From Parvularcula sp. BBD 1991-13 (GTDB taxonomy: Bacteria > Pseudomonadota > Alphaproteobacteria > Caulobacterales > Parvularculaceae): DNA of 64,000 nt. The notes under the pieces were generated by a model. That model was not told the DNA's origin. It made no database searches and worked only from the letters and a program-made list of their open reading frames with translations. This document shows positions 7,873 to 16,370 of this stretch, one piece after another. The position numbers and the translations under genes are program-made. The stretch spans positions 1 to 64,000 of the forward strand of contig LYSZ01000002.1 in NCBI GenBank assembly GCA_001657385.1. Direction: 5' to 3'. The first letter of the stretch is position 1; each line of letters begins with the position of its first letter.

Positions 7873-8028
7873 GCGGCGGAATATCGTCGCGGGCGGCGGG
7901 AATTGCAAGAGCGCCGCGCGGACCGCCATGGGGACCCATGGTGCGGATCGGAAGAACCTCTTAAAAACAATACTATAACAGACCCCTGGCCGCCCGCAGC
8001 CAGGCGCGGACGGGGCGCCTCGCGGCGT

Positions 8029-8077
8029 TTATGCTGCGCTTATGCTGCGCACAATAAGTGCAGCATAAGTGCAGCAA
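8029..8077. repeat. Double direct-and-inverted repeat upstream of nudC
   Basis: Two copies of TTATGCTGCGC (8029-8039, 8040-8050) are followed, after ACAAT, by two inverted copies, AAGTGCAGCAT (8056-8066) and AAGTGCAGCAA (8067-8077). The arms can form a hairpin of about 20 bp or serve as paired protein sites. It lies 134 bp upstream of the nudC ATG in an otherwise empty 339-bp gap (7873-8211). No T-run follows, so a terminator is unlikely. Confidence 0.7.
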
Positions 8078-8211
8078 TTCGCCGGCGGCGGCGGCGAAGA
8101 ACCCCGCTCGTCCATGCGATCGGCCTTGCCGGACCGGCTCGCCGACGGGCGGGGAAAACACATGCGCGGGCCGGGTTGCGGGCGCGGTTTTCGAGCCGCA
8201 TAAGGGCGGAG

Positions 8212-9132
8212 ATGACCGATGGGGACAATCCGAACTGGTTCGCCGGCAGCCCGCTGGACCGCGCCTATGACCGGCGCGGACAGGACGGCTTCCTGAACGA
8301 CCGCCTCGCCGATCCGGACACCGTCCTGATCCCCCTGTGGCGCGGCGATCCGCTGGTCGCGGGAGAGGACGCGGCGTTTCTGAGCGCGGCGGCGCGCGCG
8401 GAACTGCCCGCCGACGCGCCGGTCGTCTTTCTCGGCATGCGGGGCGACACCGCCCATTTCGCCGTCGACCTTTCCGGGGCGGCAGACCATCCCGAACGCG
8501 CGCCCTTCGCCGATCTCGGCCGCTACACGCCGATCCGCGACGCCGCGGGCCGGATCGGCCGCGACAATCTCGCCATGATCGGCCATGCGCGCTGGCTGTT
8601 CGAATGGCACCGCAAGCATCCGCACTGCGCCGTGTGCGGCGCGATGACCGAGCTGCAACAGGGCGGGGCCAAGCGCGCCTGCCCGGCCTGCGGCGCGGAG
8701 CATTTCCCGCGCTCCGATCCGGTGGCGATCGTGCTCGCCATCCATGACGGCGCCTGCCTGCTGGGCCGGGGCCCGCAATTCCCGCCGGGGCTGTTCTCGG
8801 CCCTCGCCGGCTATGTGGAGGCGGCGGAAACCCCGGAGGAGGCCGCGCGGCGGGAAGTCTTCGAGGAAGCCGGCGTGCGCCTCGCGGGGGTACGCTACCA
8901 GTTCTCGCAGCCCTGGCCCTTCCCCTCGACGCTGATGATGGGGTTCATCGCCGACGCAATAGACAGCGATCTGACGCTGGACAAGGAAGAGATCGAGGAA
9001 GCGCGCTGGGTCACGCTCGCCGAGGCCCGGGCGTTGCTGGGCGGCGGGTCCGTGGACGGGCTGTTCCTGCCGCCGCCGTTCACCATCGCGCATCAGCTTA
9101 TCGAACGCTGGGCGGGCGATCCCGGCAGCTAG
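8212..9132 (+). CDS. nudC: NAD+/NADH diphosphatase (RNA decapping) NudC
   Basis: A 306-residue Nudix hydrolase that cleaves NADH to NMNH and AMP and can remove NAD caps from RNA. The N-terminal domain leads to a four-Cys zinc ribbon (CAVCG and CPACG) and then the Nudix box GYVEAAETPEEAARREVFEE plus AGV. The family-specific SQPWPFPST motif follows directly. Start ATG 8212 is preceded by AGGGCGGAG; the longer open frame upstream has no such support. It is convergent with pheA over a 108-bp gap. Confidence 0.95.
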   Translation: MTDGDNPNWFAGSPLDRAYDRRGQDGFLNDRLADPDTVLIPLWRGDPLVAGEDAAFLSAAARAELPADAPVVFLGMRGDTAHFAVDLSGAADHPERAPFADLGRYTPIRDAAGRIGRDNLAMIGHARWLFEWHRKHPHCAVCGAMTELQQGGAKRACPACGAEHFPRSDPVAIVLAIHDGACLLGRGPQFPPGLFSALAGYVEAAETPEEAARREVFEEAGVRLAGVRYQFSQPWPFPSTLMMGFIADAIDSDLTLDKEEIEEARWVTLAEARALLGGGSVDGLFLPPPFTIAHQLIERWAGDPGS

Positions 9133-9240
9133 CGTTTGGCGCAGCAACTGCGGATCGCCGGTTTTGCGGCTTGCCGGCGCGCGCCGCCTGAGAATGCGGC
9201 GCCAATTGTGAACGCGTTGAACGCGATCGGCTCCAGGCGA

Positions 9241-10092
9241 TCAGCCCCGGTCCCGCGCGGATTTGTAAACCCCGAGAATCTTTAGGGAGGATGAGAAGAA
9301 GCTCAGCTCCTCCAGCGCCAGGCGCATCGGCTCCTCCTGCGGATGGCCTTCGGCGTCGGCGTAGAACATGGACGCGCTGAACGAACCTTCGAGCTGGTAG
9401 CTCTCCAGCTTGGTCATGTTGACGCCGTTGGTGGCGAACCCGCCAAGCGCCTTGTAGAGCGCCGCCGGAATGTTGCGCACCTGAAAGACGAAGCTGGTGA
9501 CGATGGGCCCGTCGCCGAGCGCCGCATCGTCCGGCTCGCGCGCCATCTCCAGAAAGCGGGTGGTGTTGTGCTTCGCATCCTCGACATTGGCGCGCAGCAC
9601 CTCAAGGCCGTAGATTTCCGCCGCGCGGATCGAGGCGATCACCGCATCCCCCGCCGCGCCGCTGTCGGCGAGCCACCGGGCGGCGCCGGCGGTGTCGCCG
9701 CTGACCTCCGGGCGCACGCCCAGCTCCTCGATGACGCCGCGGCACTGACCCAGCGCCATGGCGTGACTGCGCACCACTTTGATGTCCTCAAGCCGGGCGC
9801 CGGGGCGGGCCATCAGATGATGCTCGACAGGCAGAAAGTGCTCGGCGACGATGTGCAGGTCGGCCTCGGGCAGCAAATGGTGAATGTCCGAAACGCGCCC
9901 GGCGAGGGAGTTTTCGACCGGCAGCATGGCCCGCTCGGCGCGGCCGGACGCAACCGCTTCGAAGGCCCGCTCGAACGTGGCGCATGGCGAAGGATCGTAG
10001 GACGGGGCGAACGTGATGCAGGCGAGTTCTGAAAACGCGCCCGGTTCGCCCTGATAGGCTATCGCTTTTTTCGTCGCCTGACTGTCGCTCAT
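9241..10092 (-). CDS. pheA: Prephenate dehydratase
   Basis: This enzyme converts prephenate to phenylpyruvate for phenylalanine synthesis. The 283 residues form a two-lobed PDT domain (starting IAYQGEPGAFSE; substrate loop MLPVENSLAGRV; catalytic T178-R179-F180 in NTTRF) and a C-terminal ACT domain for Phe feedback (ALYKALGGFATNGVNMTKLE). The usual ESRP of the ACT site reads ESYQ. No chorismate mutase domain is fused. ATG 10092 follows GGAGTTGGGA. It is divergent from the cytochrome c gene. Confidence 0.94.
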   Translation of the reverse strand: MSDSQATKKAIAYQGEPGAFSELACITFAPSYDPSPCATFERAFEAVASGRAERAMLPVENSLAGRVSDIHHLLPEADLHIVAEHFLPVEHHLMARPGARLEDIKVVRSHAMALGQCRGVIEELGVRPEVSGDTAGAARWLADSGAAGDAVIASIRAAEIYGLEVLRANVEDAKHNTTRFLEMAREPDDAALGDGPIVTSFVFQVRNIPAALYKALGGFATNGVNMTKLESYQLEGSFSASMFYADAEGHPQEEPMRLALEELSFFSSSLKILGVYKSARDRG

Positions 10093-10363
10093 CAATCCCA
10101 ACTCCAACGCGGCATCGTTACATGCCCAATCGCCGGCGGCGTTGCAACGACGCCGTTGCAGCGATCTTGCAACCGGGCGTGCGGCGGGCGCCGGGACGAG
10201 CTGCGGCGGCGCGGCGGCGCGGCGCGGCGGGGGCGGTCCCGCGCCTAAAAGACGCGGGCCGACGGCGGACAAAGCCGATTGCGCGTCGTCGAGAAGGCCG
10301 CTAGAACCCGGCGAAAATTCTATTCGCACATTCGTTGCGCACACCCCGTCGAGGCCAGGACCC

Positions 10364-10951
10364 ATGAAAGACCCGTTGCTAGGCAACAAGATCGCCGCCG
10401 CCCTTCTTACCGCGCTGCTCCTGGTTTTCGGCCTGCCCCAGTTCGCCGGGATGCTGTTCGGCGGCGGCCATGGCGGCGGCAAGGAACTGCACCTCGCCTA
10501 TTGCTGCGTCGAACTTGACTTCGCCGAGGCCGCCGCGGCGGAAGAAGAAGCCCCCTATGATCTCGGCCTGCTGCTGGCGAACGCCAATCCCGCCAGCGGC
10601 GAACGCCGGGTCGCGGTGTGCAAGTCCTGCCACAGTTTCGAGGAAGGCGGCCCCAACGGCACCGGCCCCAACCTCTATAACAAGATCGGCACGGACATCG
10701 CCTCCAAGCCCGGGTTCAATTACTCGTCCGCCCTTGCGTCCCTCGACGGCGTGTGGACATGGGAGCGCATGGACAAGTATCTTCAGAACTCGCAGGAATA
10801 CGTCCCTAACGGCGGCATGGTCCAGCGCATCGCACGGGACGAGCAGCGCGCGGATATCATCGCCTATCTCGGCTCTCTGTCGCCGAACGCGCCGCCCTAC
10901 CCCGAGCCGATCGCCAGCGCGGGCGGCGGCGAGGAAAGCGCGGGCGAATAA
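10364..10951 (+). CDS. Membrane-anchored c-type cytochrome (CycM/c552 type)
   Basis: An uncleaved N-terminal membrane segment (about residues 10-31) anchors a periplasmic class I cytochrome c domain. The heme site is C86-K-S-C89-H90; a downstream GGMVQRI stretch could supply the axial Met. The pattern GPNLYNKIG is typical of cytochromes that carry electrons from the bc1 complex to a terminal oxidase. A linker rich in Ala and Glu separates the anchor from the heme domain. Start ATG 10364 follows AGGA. It has its own promoter region opposite pheA. Confidence 0.88.
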   Translation: MKDPLLGNKIAAALLTALLLVFGLPQFAGMLFGGGHGGGKELHLAYCCVELDFAEAAAAEEEAPYDLGLLLANANPASGERRVAVCKSCHSFEEGGPNGTGPNLYNKIGTDIASKPGFNYSSALASLDGVWTWERMDKYLQNSQEYVPNGGMVQRIARDEQRADIIAYLGSLSPNAPPYPEPIASAGGGEESAGE

Positions 10952-10974
10952 CCGGTCTCGCTGAAGACCCCGCC

Positions 10975-11403
10975 TTAAAACAAGCCGAACCGCTTTTTCT
11001 TCTTGTACCGCCTGACCGAGCGCTTGCCCTCGTCGGTGGTCATGAAGGCGCTGTAATCATATTCGGCCCGCTCGGTGCGCAGGGCCGTGGCGCGAAGCCC
11101 CCGGATCAGGTCGTCGTCGTTGAACGACACCGGCGCGGTCAGCATGTCCTCCGGAGACGGCGCCGGGGCGGCGTCGCGGCGCCCGCCGCGGGAGAACTTT
11201 TTCTCGTGGCCGGCCAGCGTCTCGCGCAGCGCCGCAAAGGCGGTCTCGGCGGGACCGTGGAAATCCTGCGGCAGGCATTCCTCATCCTCGGCGAGATAAT
11301 CGACCCGGCGGGGCGGGGCGATATTGTCGATCCCGCGCCCCGTCAATTGCCGGCTCGTTGCGTCCTCGAAGCCGGACCAGATCTGTTTCAGCCGTTCGGT
11401 CAT
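10975..11403 (-). CDS. Hypothetical partner of the Ntn-hydrolase gene
   Basis: A 142-residue soluble protein with no recognised family. It is charged throughout and ends in a strongly basic stretch (RRYKKKKRFGLF). It starts only 12 bp after the stop of the Ntn-hydrolase-like gene, on the same strand, so the two are almost certainly one operon. A regulator, adaptor or assembly factor for that protein is a reasonable guess from position alone. It is convergent with the cytochrome gene, 23 bp away. Confidence 0.7.
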   Translation of the reverse strand: MTERLKQIWSGFEDATSRQLTGRGIDNIAPPRRVDYLAEDEECLPQDFHGPAETAFAALRETLAGHEKKFSRGGRRDAAPAPSPEDMLTAPVSFNDDDLIRGLRATALRTERAEYDYSAFMTTDEGKRSVRRYKKKKRFGLF

Positions 11404-11415
11404 GGCGCTGTTCCC

Positions 11416-12699
11416 TTATAGCTCCGCCTTTTCACGTTTCCACTCAAGGCCGCCATTGCGGGTGATGACGGCGACGTCGATCGGCCCGCCCACGGTTTCC
11501 ACGGAATTCATCACCTTCTGCTGGAAGGAGTTCAGCTTGATCAGCGAGGCCGCGGTCTCGCCCAGCTCCTTTTTCGGCAGGGAGTTCACGGCGCGCAGGA
11601 TCGGGCGGGTATGCACCGCATACTGATAGCCGTCGACGGAACGGAAGAACTCGTTCAGCGCATGGGCGAGGTTGTTCTGGCTGTAATCCTTGTAAATCGC
11701 GTTGCGCTGCGCGTCGGTGAGGTTGGGCGCGCGCCGGACGATGTCGGAGACGAGCCCGTTGGTGAGCTTGAGCGTCTCGCCGTAAATGAACATGCGCAGA
11801 TACTGGTCCATGCCGGTCAGGAAGGTGCGGATCATCCGGTCCTGAGCGAAGGGCTGGAACACCGGACCGGAATCCGATCCGATATCCGCCTCGCGGTCGC
11901 GCTTGCGCTTCAGGATGCCGAGGATCACGCTGGAGGTCAGATAAGAGCGCATGGAAGGGAATTTCTCCCGCGCGCCGAAGCCGGCGAAAACAACCCCGGT
12001 GAAATGCTCGAAAAAGGCGTCCTTCGTGACCGCGAACACCGCGATCTCGCGCAGCCGCGTCTTGGTGCCCTCCGACACCGACAGGCCGGGGAAATCGTTG
12101 CGCAGGGACTGGATCAGGCTGTCGATCAACTGCTCGATTTCGCCGCCGTAACGCCGGCGCACCTGCTCGCCCATGCCCTTTGGGAAACAGGCGAGATCGC
12201 CGCGCGGGCTGTCGTCCGGGCAACGCTGGTAATCGGTGTGAATCTGGCCGACGACGAATTCGAAAATCGACGACAGGTGCTCGCGCACGGGGGCGGCCTT
12301 GGCCTGCTGGAACTTGCGCACCTGGTGGTCGAACTCCTCGGCGATCACCGTATAGACCACCGCGACGACCTTGAAGAACTCCGTGTCCTGATGCTCCGCG
12401 GGAAACAGGTCCGGATTGCCCGAGAGGAATTCCATGAAATCCTCGGCATACGCCTCGACCGTGTCGAGCGGGCGGCCCCGCGCCTGTTCCCGGTAAAGGG
12501 AGATGACCGTCTCCCATGGCGTCGACATGATTTCGGCGTTGTTATAGATCATCACCGCGATCGGCTGGCCGTCGACCAGCGGAAACAGCTTGTCCGCCGA
12601 CTGGTAGGTTTTCAGATACCGGTCGCCGGAAATGGTCACGGCGCTGTCCGCCGCCATCGCCACCGCCTGGCGGTTCATCAACACGACTTCCGATGTCAT
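11416..12699 (-). CDS. Predicted proteasome/HslV-like Ntn hydrolase
   Basis: The 427-residue protein begins Met-Thr, and residues 2-41 follow the pattern of proteasome-fold peptidases. T2 would be the nucleophile, D18 in AMAADSAVT matches Asp17 of HslV, and K37 in SADKLFPL matches Lys33. A strand-loop (IAVMIYNNAEIM) resembles the following beta sandwich. The remaining 330 residues are mostly helical and have no match I can name. Start ATG 12699 follows AGGGG; this start is required for the exposed Thr. It lies in an operon with the 142-residue gene. Similar uncharacterised proteins are, I believe, widespread; the function is inferred only. Confidence 0.6.
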   Translation of the reverse strand: MTSEVVLMNRQAVAMAADSAVTISGDRYLKTYQSADKLFPLVDGQPIAVMIYNNAEIMSTPWETVISLYREQARGRPLDTVEAYAEDFMEFLSGNPDLFPAEHQDTEFFKVVAVVYTVIAEEFDHQVRKFQQAKAAPVREHLSSIFEFVVGQIHTDYQRCPDDSPRGDLACFPKGMGEQVRRRYGGEIEQLIDSLIQSLRNDFPGLSVSEGTKTRLREIAVFAVTKDAFFEHFTGVVFAGFGAREKFPSMRSYLTSSVILGILKRKRDREADIGSDSGPVFQPFAQDRMIRTFLTGMDQYLRMFIYGETLKLTNGLVSDIVRRAPNLTDAQRNAIYKDYSQNNLAHALNEFFRSVDGYQYAVHTRPILRAVNSLPKKELGETAASLIKLNSFQQKVMNSVETVGGPIDVAVITRNGGLEWKREKAEL

Positions 12700-13063
12700 G
12701 ACCCCTCGCTTCGGTCCCCAGTGAGCGCCCGGTCCTTGCCCGGGTCCATTCCCCGGCGCGCCCCACAGCAGCGCCGACACAACGCCTGCACAACGCCTGC
12801 ACAACACAGACACAGCGCCGGCCAACCCCAGCGCGCCGGGTGAAAAGCGAACGCGGCCAGACGTTTAACGGCGGAGCGGCCCGCCCCTTGCAGGGATGTT
12901 AGCGGGAAATCGAACCCAAGGGAACAAGGGTTAACGCGCCGCGCGGCCGGAAATCGGGGCTTTCGCGCGTTTACCCATCCTTTACCGAGGACGCCGGGAC
13001 GTTAAGGCGAATTTTAAGATCTGGGACTGAATCTGACCATTCTGTAATCTTGGACGCATATTT
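12700..13063. other. 364-bp intergenic region, no gene seen
   Basis: This gap lies between two divergent genes. It contains a short triple direct repeat CACAACGCCTG (about 12780-12810) and must hold the promoter of the Ntn-hydrolase operon. No supported coding sequence or RNA was found. Confidence 0.5.
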
Positions 13064-13252
13064 ATGAGCATTACTAGCATCCTCGCCGGTTTCGGCTTTA
13101 TCGAATGGCTGATTGTCGGCTTCATCGCCGCGAACTCTGTTCTGTGCGGTTCCTATGTGCTGCACCGCTTCATGAAACGCATCGGCGCGACGAGGCGCAC
13201 GCTCGCGAGCCAGGTCCAGCCGCACGGTCCAAGCTTGAGCCCGAATCTCTAG
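13064..13252 (+). CDS. Small single-span membrane protein
   Basis: A 62-residue peptide with a hydrophobic N-terminal half (residues 5-33, FGFIEWLIVGFIAANSVLCG) and a basic, Arg-rich C-terminal tail, which predicts one membrane helix with the tail in the cytoplasm. The ribosome binding site is weak (GGAC, far). No family is recognised. It is convergent with selO, 24 bp away. Coding status rests on the clean hydrophobic/positive pattern and on its filling the gap. Confidence 0.45.
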   Translation: MSITSILAGFGFIEWLIVGFIAANSVLCGSYVLHRFMKRIGATRRTLASQVQPHGPSLSPNL

Positions 13253-13276
13253 AATCGAACGCCACAGAATCGAACG

Positions 13277-14722
13277 CTACGCGTCGGCCTCGTATCGCGA
13301 CGCCTCAAAGCCATACGCCTCGCGCATCCCAGCGACGGCGTCCAGCTTTTGCTCGAACGCCGACCAGTCGTCGGCCTCGGCGATGGGCTCCCAGATCGCC
13401 TCGACCTCGTCGATCAGCATGGTGCAGGGGCGCGGCGAGGCGAAATAGGCGTGGGAAAGCCGCTCAGGCCGGACCGGCGCAGACGCCAGCAGCCTGTCGC
13501 GGATCGGGGCGAAAGCGTCCTCGGCGTAAAGCGGCGCGGCGGGGCTTTCCGCCGCCCGGCCTGCCGACGCCGCGCCGGCGAACCAGTCGAACAGGACCTG
13601 TTCATAGGGCGCGCCTTTTTCCGTCATCCAGCCGAGAAGGTCGCCGACGAGATCGAAATCGTCAGTCCCCGTCCGTTCCAGCCCGAGCCGCGCGAAAAAC
13701 GCGTCGGCCATGGCTTCCTGATAATGATCGCCATAGGCTTTCAGGGCCGCGTTGAGGGCGTCGGCCTCCGCGACGAGAGACAACGCCCCGCCGAGCTGGG
13801 CGAGGTTCCACGCGCCGGCTTCCGCCTGCCGGCCGAAGGCGTAAAGGCCGGTCTGGTCGAAATAGGCGGCGGTGAAGCCCGGATCGGCGACCGGCGCGAA
13901 CCGCCACGGTCCGTAGTCGAAGCTTTCGCCGGTGACGTTCATGTTGTCGGTGTTGAGCACCCCGTGAACGAAGCCCGCCGCCATCCACTGCGCCGCGAGC
14001 CGCGCGGTGCGCGCGACCACCCTGCCGAAAAAGGCCGCCGTCTTCTCCGCGCCGTCCAGCGCGGCCAGCGAGGGGTAGAACTGCGCAACGCAGTAATCGA
14101 CGAGATCGCCGATCGCCCCGGCGTCCTTCTCGAAGGCGAGCCGCTGGAACGCGCCGAACCGCACATGGGAGTGGGACAGGCGCACCATCACCGCCGAGCG
14201 CGTCGGCGAGGGCTCGTCCTGACGGATCAGCGCCTCGCCCGTCTCCACGAGGCTGAAGGTCTTGGAGGTGTAAACGCCGAGCGCCTCCAGCATCTCCGTC
14301 GCCAGCGCCTCGCGCACGCCGCCCTTGAGAGTGAGCCGCCCGTCGCCGAAGCGCGAATAGGGCGTCTTGCCCGAGCCCTTCGTGCCGAGATCGAGCAGGC
14401 GACCCTGATCGTCGCGCAACTGGGCGAAGAGAAATCCGCGTCCGTCGCCGATATCCGGATTGTAGGTGCGGAACTGGTGCCCATGATAGCGCAGCGCGAT
14501 CGGGCGCTGGAGATTGTCCGGCAGGGGGCGAAACCGGCCGAAATGATCGATCCAGCCGTCGCCGTCGAGCGCGCCGAGCCCGACCCGGCCCGCCCAGCGC
14601 TGATTGCGGTAGCGCAGCACATGGGTCGGGAACGTCGCCGCGGCCACCGGGTCGTAAAAGGGCGCGCCGTCGTCGTCGCCAAGTCGGCTAAAAGCGGTGT
14701 CCGGGATATAATTTTCCGCCAA
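13277..14722 (-). CDS. selO: Protein adenylyltransferase SelO (YdiU)
   Basis: A pseudokinase-fold enzyme that transfers AMP from ATP to Ser/Thr/Tyr of target proteins, tied to redox stress. The 481 residues show the hallmark blocks: ALRYHGHQF, then LDLGTKGSGKTPYSR with the Gly-rich ATP loop, VRLSHSHVRFG, and the metal/catalytic block HGVLNTDNMNVTGE with FDYGPW. Bacterial SelO usually ends in a Cys motif; this C-terminus (ASRYEADA) has none, so redox control through that residue is probably absent. It is divergent from ilvA. Confidence 0.95.
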   Translation of the reverse strand: MAENYIPDTAFSRLGDDDGAPFYDPVAAATFPTHVLRYRNQRWAGRVGLGALDGDGWIDHFGRFRPLPDNLQRPIALRYHGHQFRTYNPDIGDGRGFLFAQLRDDQGRLLDLGTKGSGKTPYSRFGDGRLTLKGGVREALATEMLEALGVYTSKTFSLVETGEALIRQDEPSPTRSAVMVRLSHSHVRFGAFQRLAFEKDAGAIGDLVDYCVAQFYPSLAALDGAEKTAAFFGRVVARTARLAAQWMAAGFVHGVLNTDNMNVTGESFDYGPWRFAPVADPGFTAAYFDQTGLYAFGRQAEAGAWNLAQLGGALSLVAEADALNAALKAYGDHYQEAMADAFFARLGLERTGTDDFDLVGDLLGWMTEKGAPYEQVLFDWFAGAASAGRAAESPAAPLYAEDAFAPIRDRLLASAPVRPERLSHAYFASPRPCTMLIDEVEAIWEPIAEADDWSAFEQKLDAVAGMREAYGFEASRYEADA

Positions 14723-14875
14723 AACGGTAGACCTCTTTAAAAAAAAGCGCCAGTGTCCGGCGACTTATCGCATGTGCGAAAGCCGCCGCCAAGAAAGCCG
14801 GTCCCGATACGGCCGCGCTCGGATGCGGCGGCGGCCGTTGACAGAGACGTAACCGAAGCCGCCGACCATAGAGCC

Positions 14876-16147
14876 ATGACCGCGACCGCCAAAACCGCCA
14901 AACCCGATGCGCAACCCGACGAAGCGCACGCCGCCGATGCATGCCCCGCCGCAAAAGACGTCCGCGAGGCGGCCGGGCGCATTGCGGGCCGGGTGATGCG
15001 CACCCCGCTGGTCCGCGCGGCGAAGCTGTCGGCGCTCACCGGCGCCGACATCTGGCTGAAGCTGGAAAACCTTCAGTACACAGGGGCATTTAAGGAGCGC
15101 GGCGCGCTAAACAAGCTGTTGATGCTGGATGACGAGGCGCGCAGGCGGGGAGTGATCGCCGCCTCGGCGGGCAACCACGCGCAGGGGCTCGCCTACCATG
15201 CGCGGGCGCTCGGCACGCCGGCGACCATTGTCATGCCGAAGACCACGCCGGATGTGAAAGTCCGCCAGACGCGCGATCTCGGCGCGGAGATCGTGCTCGC
15301 GGGTCACGCCTTCGACGAAGCGAGCGAGGCGGCCTTCGCCCTGCAACGCGAGCGCGGGCTGACCTTCGTCCATCCTTTCGACGATCCGGCGGTCATCGCC
15401 GGACAGGGCACGATCGCCCTGGAAATGCTCGACGACGGCCCGGCCTTCGACGACATCATCACGCCCATCGGCGGCGGCGGGCTGATCAGCGGCATGGCGC
15501 TCGCCGTCAAGGACGCCGCGCCCCGCACCCGAATGATCGGCGTTCAGACCGCGCTGTTCCCGTCCATGGTCAACGCCCTTGACGGCGGCGCGCGGACCGC
15601 CGGCGGGGACACCCTGGCGGAGGGCATCGCGGTGAAAGAGGCCGGCGCCCTGACGCGGCGGATCGTCGCCGCGCATGTGGACAACATCGCCCTGGTCGAG
15701 GAGCGCGTGCTGGAACGCGCGCTCTCCATGCTGATGAACGAACAGCAGTTGCTGGTGGAGGGCGCGGGCGCGGCGGGCCTCGCCGCCATCCTCTCCGACC
15801 TGCCCCGGTACAAGGGGCGCACCGTCGGCCTTGTCCTGTGCGGCGGCAACATCGACCAGCGGCTGTTGTCGATGATCCTGATGCGCGACCTCGCCCGGTC
15901 CGGACGTCTCGCGCGACTGCGGGTCCAGCTCCTCGACATGCCCGGCCAGCTCGTGCGGGTGGCGACGATCATCGCCGATCTCGACGGCAACGTCATCGAT
16001 GTGGGCCACCACCGCACCTATTCCGACCTCCCGGCGAAGATGACCTGCATGGACGTGACCATCGACACGCAGGGCCGCGACCATCTGGACCGCATTATCG
16101 AAAGCCTGCGCCAGGAAGGCTACGAGGTGGAAATCGCCGCCTACTGA
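14876..16147 (+). CDS. ilvA: Threonine ammonia-lyase
   Basis: A PLP-dependent fold type II enzyme that converts threonine to 2-oxobutanoate and ammonia at the start of isoleucine synthesis. PLP lysine is K73 in TGAFKERGA; the asparagine loop SAGNHAQG and the phosphate-binding GGGGL follow. The roughly 90-residue C-terminus is one ACT-like domain (VRVATIIADLDGNVIDVGHH), fitting the medium form of about 400-423 residues rather than the long two-ACT form. I chose ATG 14876 because the frame upstream has no family similarity. Its 5' region is shared divergently with selO. Confidence 0.93.
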   Translation: MTATAKTAKPDAQPDEAHAADACPAAKDVREAAGRIAGRVMRTPLVRAAKLSALTGADIWLKLENLQYTGAFKERGALNKLLMLDDEARRRGVIAASAGNHAQGLAYHARALGTPATIVMPKTTPDVKVRQTRDLGAEIVLAGHAFDEASEAAFALQRERGLTFVHPFDDPAVIAGQGTIALEMLDDGPAFDDIITPIGGGGLISGMALAVKDAAPRTRMIGVQTALFPSMVNALDGGARTAGGDTLAEGIAVKEAGALTRRIVAAHVDNIALVEERVLERALSMLMNEQQLLVEGAGAAGLAAILSDLPRYKGRTVGLVLCGGNIDQRLLSMILMRDLARSGRLARLRVQLLDMPGQLVRVATIIADLDGNVIDVGHHRTYSDLPAKMTCMDVTIDTQGRDHLDRIIESLRQEGYEVEIAAY

Positions 16148-16370
16148 CGCCCGGACCGGCGGCCGGCGGACGCAACGATGCGTTATATGGCGCCGCCGCG
16201 CGCGCCCGCGCCGTCCGCAAGGCCGGGCCAGGTTGCTGAACCGGATCGCTGGGAAGGGCCGCTTGACGGGCCGCTTGAAGGGCCGCAGGGCCGCACCTCA
16301 CAAAATTGCATTGAAAGCCCGCTACGATGCCTTAACTCTTTATCGCGGCGAAGCTTGTGGAGGCGCAGCC

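Noticed and set aside
12776-12812. CACAACGCCTG direct repeats as a CRISPR-like array
   Set aside because: Only three contiguous 11-bp copies without spacers; no cas genes in the window.
13005-13020. TTAA-N8-TTAA as a CtrA box
   Set aside because: Spacing is eight rather than seven bases, so it does not match the consensus.
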